The notes beneath the pieces are model-generated. The model was not told where the DNA came from and ran no database searches. It saw only the letters and a list, made by a program, of their open reading frames with translations. This document shows positions 7,823 through 12,515 of a stretch of DNA of 12,515 bases, piece after piece. Each line of letters begins with the position of its first letter. Within the stretch, counting starts at the first letter, position 1. Origin of the DNA: an uncultured Sporolactobacillus sp. (GTDB taxonomy: Bacteria; Bacillota; Bacilli; Bacillales; Sporolactobacillaceae); assembly GCA_900543345.1 (NCBI GenBank), contig UQRJ01000051.1:1-12515 (forward strand), in the 5' to 3' direction. The position numbers were made by a program, and so were the translations under genes.

Positions 7823-8185
7823 TTATCCGAGCGTCTTTTTAATCGCTTCAATGACGCGATCGGGTTGGAACGGCTTGACAATAAAGTCTTTCGCTCCGGC
7901 TTGAATCGCGTCGATCACCATCGCCTGCTGCCCCATTGCTGAGCACATAATCACTTTGCAATTGCCGTCGATCGTTTTGATTTTTTTCAACGCCTGGATA
8001 CCGTCCATTTCCGGCATTGTGATATCCAGCGTCACAAGGTCCGGCTTCAGTTCTTCATATTTCGAAACCGCTTCGCTCCCGTTTGCCGCCTCACCAACGA
8101 CTTCGTAGCCGTTTTTTACTAAAATATCCTTCAGCATCATCCGCATGAATGCCGCGTCATCGACGACCAGAACTCTTCCTGCCAC
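7823..8185 (-). CDS. cheY: CheY, chemotaxis response regulator
   Basis: CheY is phosphorylated by CheA and binds FliM/FliY to set rotation sense; in Bacillus, CheY-P promotes smooth swimming. The 120-aa single receiver domain has the acidic pair D9-D10, phosphoacceptor D54 (LVTLDITMPEMDG), S82 (MCSAMGQQ) and K104 (FIVKPF). The start is the GTG at 8185, with GGAGGG 6-7 nt upstream and homologues beginning MAxR. An ATG overlaps it at 8187-8185 but is out of frame and stops after 16 codons. The location between fliY and fliO is the Bacillus order. The gap to fliY is 45 nt and purine-rich. Confidence 0.98.
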   Translation of the reverse strand: MAGRVLVVDDAAFMRMMLKDILVKNGYEVVGEAANGSEAVSKYEELKPDLVTLDITMPEMDGIQALKKIKTIDGNCKVIMCSAMGQQAMVIDAIQAGAKDFIVKPFQPDRVIEAIKKTLG

Positions 8186-8197
8186 ATTAATCCCTCC
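8183..8197 (-). promoter_or_regulatory. cheY ribosome-binding site with overlapping ATG/GTG
   Basis: GGAGGG (8197-8192) precedes the five bases ATGTG (8187-8183). The ATG leads to a 16-codon dead-end frame, while the GTG two bases later starts CheY. From GGAGG, the GTG is 7 nt away and the ATG 5 nt. Confidence 0.7.
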
Positions 8198-8230
8198 AAG
8201 ATCTTATGTCTTCTCTTTTCTATCTATCGA

Positions 8231-9442
8231 TTACAAGTTTTTAATGCGCTCGGCGTGATTGAGAATTTCCGTGATCCGGATTCCGAAGTTCTCATCAACC
8301 ACGACGACTTCGCCTTTAGCCACGTATTTATCATTCACCAGGATATCAATCGTTTCGCCAGCCAGTTTATCGAGTTCAATGATTGAACCCGGGCCAAGCT
8401 CGAGGACTTCCCGGACGGTCTTCTTCGTGCGCCCAAGCTCAACACTGACATCGAGCGGAATATCCATCAATAATTGCAGATTTCGCGGGCTGGATCCGCC
8501 TTGCCCGGCGTCATCTTGGGTAAACTCGGAAAATTCGGCAGGTTGAACATCGACATGGCCGATTACGTTCCGCGACTTCTCGCCTCGTGCTTCCGGTTTG
8601 CTTTTTTTACCGGTGTCGATCGCGGCTTCCGGGACGGCGGCAGCGGCGGTTTCCTTTATTTGTTGCGGTGCGCTGTTTTTTTCTTCAGGCGTCTTTTCCT
8701 GTTTCTGCGCTTCTTGCGGCGATGGGTTGCCGCCCGTTTCACTCAGCAACAGTTTAACCAGCTGCTTACCGAAGGAGATCGGCACCAGCTGCATGATGTT
8801 TGAGTCTACCAGTTTTCCGATGATCAGCCGGAACGAAACCTCGAACATCTTTTCATCTCTGGGAATATAATCCATTCCCCTTCTGCTGCGTACATCCATT
8901 AACGTGAGCTGCGGCGGCGAGATGTCAATGCGCCGATTAAAGATGGTCGACAGCGCTGTCGACGAAGAACCCATCATCTGGTTCATCGCCTCCTGGACCG
9001 CGCTCATTTCCATCTCACTAATTTTCGGATTTGGATTTTTTCCATCGCCGCCCATCATCAAGCTGGCAATTACGCTGGCGTCTTTAATCTTGATCACCAG
9101 CATGCACGATCCCTGAAATCCGCTCGTATAATCGACAAGGACCGAGACATAAGGAACGGGGAACTCACTTTCCAGATCTTTCCGATTGATCACCCGTACT
9201 TTCGGTGTGGTGATTTCAACTTTCTGGTTTAATATCGTTGAGAGTGCCGTAGCCGCCGTCCCAAACGAAATATTACCGATCTCGCCAAGCACGTCTTCGT
9301 CCTGCTCGGACATCATCTCTTCTTTGCCGGAAGCCGCCGCTCCTTTATCTTTTTTCTGATCGACAGCTGACCCATCGTCGGCTGTTTTCTGTTTGCCGAG
9401 CAACGCGTCGATCTCCTCTTGTGATAGCCGTTCATCACTCAT
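8231..9442 (-). CDS. fliY: FliY, flagellar switch protein with CheY-P phosphatase sites
   Basis: FliY is a C-ring component that also dephosphorylates CheY-P. The 403-aa protein has an N-terminal CheY-P-binding motif (LSQEEIDALLG, 6-16), then a CheC-like domain with both catalytic motifs of the D/S-x3-E-x2-N-x3-G type intact: D50/E54/N57/G61 and S147/E151/N154/G158. Next comes a low-complexity Gln/Glu/Lys/Ala/Pro linker (about 238-318), and then a C-terminal FliN-type SpoA domain (about 320-395, LLMDIPLDVSVELGRTKKTV). GAGGAGG lies 9 nt before the ATG, and the first 8 nt overlap the fliM end, so FliM and FliY are likely made in balance. Confidence 0.97.
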   Translation of the reverse strand: MSDERLSQEEIDALLGKQKTADDGSAVDQKKDKGAAASGKEEMMSEQDEDVLGEIGNISFGTAATALSTILNQKVEITTPKVRVINRKDLESEFPVPYVSVLVDYTSGFQGSCMLVIKIKDASVIASLMMGGDGKNPNPKISEMEMSAVQEAMNQMMGSSSTALSTIFNRRIDISPPQLTLMDVRSRRGMDYIPRDEKMFEVSFRLIIGKLVDSNIMQLVPISFGKQLVKLLLSETGGNPSPQEAQKQEKTPEEKNSAPQQIKETAAAAVPEAAIDTGKKSKPEARGEKSRNVIGHVDVQPAEFSEFTQDDAGQGGSSPRNLQLLMDIPLDVSVELGRTKKTVREVLELGPGSIIELDKLAGETIDILVNDKYVAKGEVVVVDENFGIRITEILNHAERIKNL

Positions 9443-10433
9443 TCGGGTGGTCCTCCTCTACAATAGGTTTGATGACTTGAACCGCCAGGCATTTCTTTTT
9501 TCTTCCCGGCTGCCCGTAAAATTTGGCAAGTCCGCCGATTCGAATGATCACCGGTTCACCAACGTGACGATCGAGCCGGATCACATCTCCTGTTTCCAGA
9601 TGCAGGAGCTCCCCCACTGTAATACGTGACTGGCCAAGCTGAACGGCAACGAGTACCTGTGAATGCTCAATCCGTTCACGCAGCGCTCGATATTCCTGCT
9701 GGTCGACCGGTTTCTTATTTTCGCTCATCCAGTAATGCATCGACAGTTTGGGAATAACCGGTTCAAGCACCACATGCGGCAGGCACAGATTGATCATTCC
9801 ATTCGACTTGCCGACCACGGCAGACAGCGAAATCACGATGACCGTCTCGTTCGGCGAAACGAGCTGAAGAAACTGCGGATTGGTCTCCAGTTCGAGCAGC
9901 TTCGGTTCGAGATCGCTTTCCACAGACGACCACGCTTCTTTCAGTGCCGGCAGTGATCCTTCAAACAACCCTCTCATCAGATCGGTTTCGATTTCCGTTA
10001 AATTTTCGATTTTATTCATGCCCGACCCCGCTCCACCCAGCAGTCGATCAAGCATGGCATAAGCAATATTCGGATTGATCTCAGCGATCAAATGACCTTC
10101 CAGCGGCGTCGCCGCAATCACATTCAATACCGTTGCCGACGGAATCGAACGGATGAATTCGCCATAAGGAATCTGATCGACCGACGCCACGGAAATCTGG
10201 ACATAAGTCCTTAATTGTGCCGAAAAATAGGAGGTCAGCAGCCTGGCATAATTTTCATGTATGCGCGTCAGGCTTCGGATTTGATCTTTCGAAAACCTGA
10301 GCGCCCGTTTAAAATCGTACGTCCGGACTTTTGGCTTTTTCTGTTCCTTTTTCAGCTCTTCCGCATCCATTTCTCCATTAGACAGGGCGGAAAGCAGCGC
10401 ATCGATTTCCGACTGGGAGAGAATATCCGCCAA
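9435..10433 (-). CDS. fliM: FliM, flagellar motor switch protein
   Basis: FliM links the MS-ring protein FliG to FliY/FliN in the C-ring and receives CheY-P. The 332-aa protein has the N-terminal CheY-P-binding motif (LSQSEIDALLSAL, 5-17), a conserved DFKRALRFSKDQIRSL (40-55), a CheC-like middle domain with GGAG at 133-136, and a SpoA/FliN-like C-terminal domain (about 255-325). The start is a TTG at 10433, an uncommon codon, served by a near-perfect AGGAGGTGAT. The protein then begins MADILSQSEIDALL, as in homologues. An ATG at 10440 is out of frame. Confidence 0.98.
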   Translation of the reverse strand: MADILSQSEIDALLSALSNGEMDAEELKKEQKKPKVRTYDFKRALRFSKDQIRSLTRIHENYARLLTSYFSAQLRTYVQISVASVDQIPYGEFIRSIPSATVLNVIAATPLEGHLIAEINPNIAYAMLDRLLGGAGSGMNKIENLTEIETDLMRGLFEGSLPALKEAWSSVESDLEPKLLELETNPQFLQLVSPNETVIVISLSAVVGKSNGMINLCLPHVVLEPVIPKLSMHYWMSENKKPVDQQEYRALRERIEHSQVLVAVQLGQSRITVGELLHLETGDVIRLDRHVGEPVIIRIGGLAKFYGQPGRKKKCLAVQVIKPIVEEDHPNE

Positions 10434-10450
10434 GTTGCATCACCTCCTCC
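10431..10450 (-). promoter_or_regulatory. fliM ribosome-binding site: strong SD, out-of-frame ATG, TTG start
   Basis: AGGAGGTGAT (10448-10439) is a near-complete complement of the 16S rRNA tail. The ATG at 10440-10438 lies inside its end and opens a 20-codon frame ending in TAA. The in-frame TTG (10433-10431) stands 9 nt after GGAGG, the right distance. SD spacing thus selects the TTG. Confidence 0.8.
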
Positions 10451-10473
10451 GTCTGTTTTGCTCGATTCTGGCC

Positions 10474-10908
10474 TCATTGTATGATTTTTTCCGTCGTGTA
10501 GACATGAATCACTCTACCGTTGTTTAGAAACGTATTGATTCTGTCCTTAATTTGATTTTCCAGTACAGCCAAGCCTTTCTGGTCGCGAAGATCCGAAACT
10601 TTCATGCCGGAAACGATATAAATGACCGCATTTTTCACTTGAAATGAGCGCTTGGACAATTCATCCTTAGCATCTTTACTGGACACTTGGATTCTAAAAT
10701 TGACTTTTATAAAATGGTCGCCCTCGATGTTCGTCGTAATCTCGCCGGTGCTCACCGTTAAATTTTTCACAATTTCATCGATATCCGGATGAGAGCCCTG
10801 CGCGCTGCTCCTATCCACGTGAGATGTGATGAAGAAAGCGGCAGCCGTGCCGAGAATGACGGCCAGCGAGATAAAAAACAGAACGTTCATTCCTTTGCTT
10901 TTAAACAT
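10474..10908 (-). CDS. fliL: FliL, flagellar basal-body / stator-associated membrane protein
   Basis: FliL is an inner-membrane protein around the stator that supports motor torque. The 144-aa product has one N-terminal membrane helix (about 8-28) and a periplasmic domain similar to stomatin/prohibitin folds, including IVKNLTVSTGEITTNI and a conserved C-terminal segment LAVLENQIKDRINTFLNN. An AGAAGGTG lies 7 nt before the ATG, inside swrD, with which it overlaps by 22 nt. A second in-frame ATG six codons downstream sits too near its AAAGGA to be preferred. Confidence 0.93.
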   Translation of the reverse strand: MFKSKGMNVLFFISLAVILGTAAAFFITSHVDRSSAQGSHPDIDEIVKNLTVSTGEITTNIEGDHFIKVNFRIQVSSKDAKDELSKRSFQVKNAVIYIVSGMKVSDLRDQKGLAVLENQIKDRINTFLNNGRVIHVYTTEKIIQ

Positions 10909-11123
10909 CCGACAACACCTTCTTCCGTACGTATCGTCGCAGTCAGAGGGATTTGCTTGAGAAACAGAACAATGCCCCGTTCGACTTCATCGGCCGATTC
11001 CTGTACCACCAGTTTTTTCCCGCTAGTTAGAGTAATGGTTGTATCGGGCAATGACTCAATCTGTTCGATCAGAAACACATTGAGCAAGAATTTCCGGCCG
11101 TTCAACTTCGTTAGTTTGACCAT
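10887..11123 (-). CDS. swrD: SwrD / FlbD-family protein supporting flagellar power
   Basis: This is a 78-aa FlbD-domain protein. In B. subtilis the gene in this place (swrD, formerly ylzI) increases flagellar torque and is needed for swarming. The sequence begins MVKLTKLNGRKFLLNV and contains LIEQIESLPDTTITLTSGKKLVV, both typical of the family. No signal peptide or membrane helix is seen. It lies between flgE (47-nt gap) and fliL (22-nt overlap). The ATG has no SD at normal distance: the only good one, AAAGGAG at 11163-11157, is 33 nt upstream. An in-frame stop close upstream rules out a longer ATG start. Confidence 0.9.
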   Translation of the reverse strand: MVKLTKLNGRKFLLNVFLIEQIESLPDTTITLTSGKKLVVQESADEVERGIVLFLKQIPLTATIRTEEGVVGCLKAKE

Positions 11124-11137
11124 GATTATTCAGTCAT

Positions 11138-11163
11138 GCCGTTGCAAAACCGGCCGCTCCTTT
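11138..11163 (-). promoter_or_regulatory. Distant SD and small hairpin in the flgE-swrD gap
   Basis: AAAGGAG (11163-11157) is followed by a segment (11154-11138) that can fold as GCCG-G-TT against AACGGC with a bulged G and a 4-nt loop. Just after it, the codons ATG ACT GAA TAA (11137-11126) would make a three-residue minigene that ends 2 nt before the swrD ATG. I see the pairing and the codons; any role is inference. Confidence 0.35.
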
Positions 11164-11170
11164 CACACGT

Positions 11171-11944
11171 TTATTGTTTCAAGTTGACCAGTGTCTGCAG
11201 GACCTGATCGGCTGTCGTGATTGTCTTGGCGTTGGCCTGATACGCACGCTGCGCTTCGATGAGCGCGGTCATTTCATCCGTCAGATCGACGTTGGAACCT
11301 TCAAGAGCGTTTTGCTGAAGTGTGGTCGTCGTCCCTAAATTTGCAGCTGCAATTGCATCTGCAGTACCTGAAGCATTGGATTCCTGATACAAAGAGTTTC
11401 CCACTTTAGTCAGTCCGGCAGGATTTTCAAAGGTATAAATTTGAAAGGTACCAAGATTATTAACAGGGTCACCATTTTGATCGACCCCTGTTATTGTTCC
11501 GTCCTTAGCAATCGTAAATGAGCTTAAATTGTTAAAGTTACCGGTTACTCCTGCGATCGCATACCCCTGTGAAGTAACCAACTGACCGGCATCGTTAAGT
11601 TTGAAATCACCGGCACGAGTGTAATAGTGATTTCCGCTTGCATCGCTTACTTGGAAATAGCCTTCACCGTTGATCGCAACGTCGTATGGATTTCCGGTTG
11701 TGTTAATCGTTCCTCCTGTCGTAATGTTATCAATTGATCCAGTTTGCGAACCAAGCCCGACTTGAATAGCATTGCGATTCGTTTCCGCCCCCTGCATCTG
11801 CTGACTGAACATGTCCTCAAAATTGATGCGGCCTTTTTTGTAGCCGGTAGTGCTGACGTTGGAGATGTTGTTGCCGATGACGTCGAGGTCCGTCTGAAAG
11901 TTTTTCAATCCCGATACGCCTGAACCTAATGAACGAAGTAACAT
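11171..11944 (-). CDS. flgE: FlgE, flagellar hook protein (short Bacillus type)
   Basis: FlgE polymerises into the hook outside the cell after export by the flagellar type III system. The 257-aa length matches the short Bacillus hook protein (once named FlgG). The N-terminus has the flagellar rod/hook motif (LRSLGSGVSGLKNFQ, then LDVIGNNISNVSTTGYKK), the middle has DVAINGEGYFQVS and YTRAGDF, and the C-terminus has NVDLTDEMTALIEAQRAYQAN with TTADQVLQTLVNLKQ. These terminal helices form the coiled core; no cleaved signal peptide is present, as expected. AAGGAGG lies 9 nt before the ATG. The centre of the gene is visibly richer in A+T than its flanks. FlgG-like rod proteins share the termini, but position after flgD supports hook. 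Confidence 0.93.
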   Translation of the reverse strand: MLLRSLGSGVSGLKNFQTDLDVIGNNISNVSTTGYKKGRINFEDMFSQQMQGAETNRNAIQVGLGSQTGSIDNITTGGTINTTGNPYDVAINGEGYFQVSDASGNHYYTRAGDFKLNDAGQLVTSQGYAIAGVTGNFNNLSSFTIAKDGTITGVDQNGDPVNNLGTFQIYTFENPAGLTKVGNSLYQESNASGTADAIAAANLGTTTTLQQNALEGSNVDLTDEMTALIEAQRAYQANAKTITTADQVLQTLVNLKQ

Positions 11945-11953
11945 TTTTCTTTT

Positions 11954-11990
11954 CCTCCTTTTTTATGGCTGCTTCTGTCGGTCCGCAGCC
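11954..11990 (-). promoter_or_regulatory. flgE leader: hairpin followed by strong SD
   Basis: The 75-nt gap before flgE is the longest in the window. In the transcript GGCTGC (11990-11985) and GCAGCC (11972-11967) can form a 6-bp stem with a 12-nt loop, followed by ATAAA and the SD AAGGAGG (11960-11954). An A-run, not a U-run, follows the stem, so it is not a terminator in the gene direction. Confidence 0.45.
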
Positions 11991-12019
11991 TCGGCTTCCC
12001 TAGAACAAGGGTCCGGCCG

Positions 12020-12409
12020 TTAGTCATGATCAATGACAATCGTTCCATTGATATTAGTAAAAATATGGGTATGCGCCTCTTGCAGATTCATCGCCGTGAT
12101 CACCGTATTCTTCGGTGCGTTGACGACCAGCGCGGCATGGCGTGTCAAAACAAGTGAATCATGAACGCCCATCTTCTCCGCTTCCCGCAGTTTGCGGCCG
12201 ATCTGCTGCCACTCGGAACCGGACAGCCGAATGTTACGCGACTGCAGACGCTCTTTAGCGTGCTTGGTCAATTTGATCGACGGGTTCTGCAGCCGATCGT
12301 TCAGCACAGAACGGAAGGTCGGACGGTTTTCCGGCGGTGCCGATTGCCGCTTAATCGGCCGGTCCGCATGGCCGGCCGGATAGGCGGGAACCCAGCCGAC
12401 CTCATCCAT
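12020..12409 (-). CDS. TIGR02530-type flagellar operon protein, function unknown
   Basis: This is a 129-aa protein of the family often found between flgD and flgE in Firmicute flagellar operons; no established function is known to me. A Pro/Arg-rich N-terminus (1-44) precedes a conserved core (45-129) with LTKHAKERLQSRNI, LVLTRHAALVVNAPKNTVITAM and IFTNINGTIVID. No signal peptide or membrane helix is visible, so it is probably cytoplasmic. GGGAG lies 9 nt before the ATG, and the gene overlaps the flgD end by 8 nt, indicating coupled translation with the hook scaffold. A role in hook assembly or its control is inferred from position only. Confidence 0.85.
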   Translation of the reverse strand: MDEVGWVPAYPAGHADRPIKRQSAPPENRPTFRSVLNDRLQNPSIKLTKHAKERLQSRNIRLSGSEWQQIGRKLREAEKMGVHDSLVLTRHAALVVNAPKNTVITAMNLQEAHTHIFTNINGTIVIDHD

Positions 12410-12515
12410 CCGCTTTCTCTCCCGCAGCCTCGGCCGGTTCCGTAATCTTGCTCACCACAGAGGATTCCACCGTATCCCCATCCTTCGTTAAATAACTCAC
12501 GCTGCCGTTTTTAAT
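12402..12515 (-). CDS. flgD: FlgD, hook-capping/scaffold protein, C-terminal fragment
   Basis: An open frame enters from the right edge and ends at TGA 12404-12402, giving 37 residues (IKNGSVSYLTKDGDTVESSV, then VSKITEP and an Ala/Glu/Lys tail). The pattern NGxVSYLxKDGxxVxxxxVxKI resembles the C-terminal end of short Firmicute FlgD proteins, which cap the growing hook. The place just before the TIGR02530 gene and flgE is where flgD belongs. Because only the tail is present, the assignment leans on context. Confidence 0.72.
   Translation of the reverse strand: MKNGSVSYLTKDGDTVESSVVSKITEPAEAAGEKADG

Noticed and set aside
8186..8230. Internal sigma-A or sigma-D promoter before cheY
   Set aside because: The gap is purine-rich but I see no pair of -35/-10 boxes or a sigma-D pattern at proper spacing.
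11967..11990. Intrinsic terminator between the TIGR02530 gene and flgE
   Set aside because: The stem is short and followed on the transcript by an A-rich run, not a U-run.
11983..12434. 13-bp direct repeat CCGCAGCCTCGGC at 11983-11995 and 12422-12434
   Set aside because: It is short and G+C-rich; one copy lies in flgD coding sequence, there is no element between the copies, and chance or local duplication is enough.
1..12515. CRISPR array, tRNA, prophage, defence or other mobile system
   Set aside because: No repeat arrays, RNA genes, integrases or transposases are visible; the window is filled by housekeeping flagellar genes.

Overview
The window is a contiguous stretch of a Firmicute (Bacillales-type) fla/che operon, read entirely on the minus strand, so transcription runs from high to low coordinates. 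In transcription order it holds: the tail of flgD, a TIGR02530-type flagellar operon gene, flgE, swrD/flbD, fliL, fliM, fliY, cheY, fliO, fliP, fliQ, fliR, flhB, flhA, flhF, flhG and the first 57 codons of cheB. The order and the family types (short FlgE, SwrD between flgE and fliL, the long FliY with CheC-like sites instead of a plain FliN, CheY inside the flagellar operon, flhF-flhG-cheB) match Bacillus and relatives. Base composition looks near 50% G+C, which would fit a mid-GC Bacillales lineage such as Sporolactobacillaceae, but genus cannot be fixed from this sequence.

Layout by role. Positions 12515-11171 hold hook assembly and the hook (flgD tail, TIGR02530 gene, flgE). Positions 11123-10474 hold stator-related genes (swrD, fliL). 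Positions 10433-7823 hold the switch and its signal (fliM, fliY, cheY). Positions 7822-2196 hold the type III export gate (fliO, fliP, fliQ, fliR, flhB, flhA). Positions 2199-234 hold the pattern-control pair (GTPase flhF, MinD-like ATPase flhG). Chemotaxis genes then begin with cheB. Genes are packed with 4-22 nt overlaps or gaps of 0-75 nt. No stretch over 300 nt lacks a gene, and I see no convincing internal promoter or terminator.

The left end is not genomic. Bases 1-47 are an Illumina Nextera i7 adapter (P7 tail, 8-nt index, transposase mosaic end), and bases 48-66 do not continue CheB as the family requires. The contig therefore stops inside cheB at about base 67, and any ORF or cheB tail read through bases 1-66 is an artefact.

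I found no new biological system here. The points worth a second look are the adapter junction, the uncharacterised TIGR02530 gene, non-ATG starts with out-of-frame ATGs next to the true start of fliM and cheY, a swrD start without a local Shine-Dalgarno, small hairpins beside ribosome-binding sites, three unexpected cysteines in FlhG, an A+T-rich flgE centre, and an excess of GATC.
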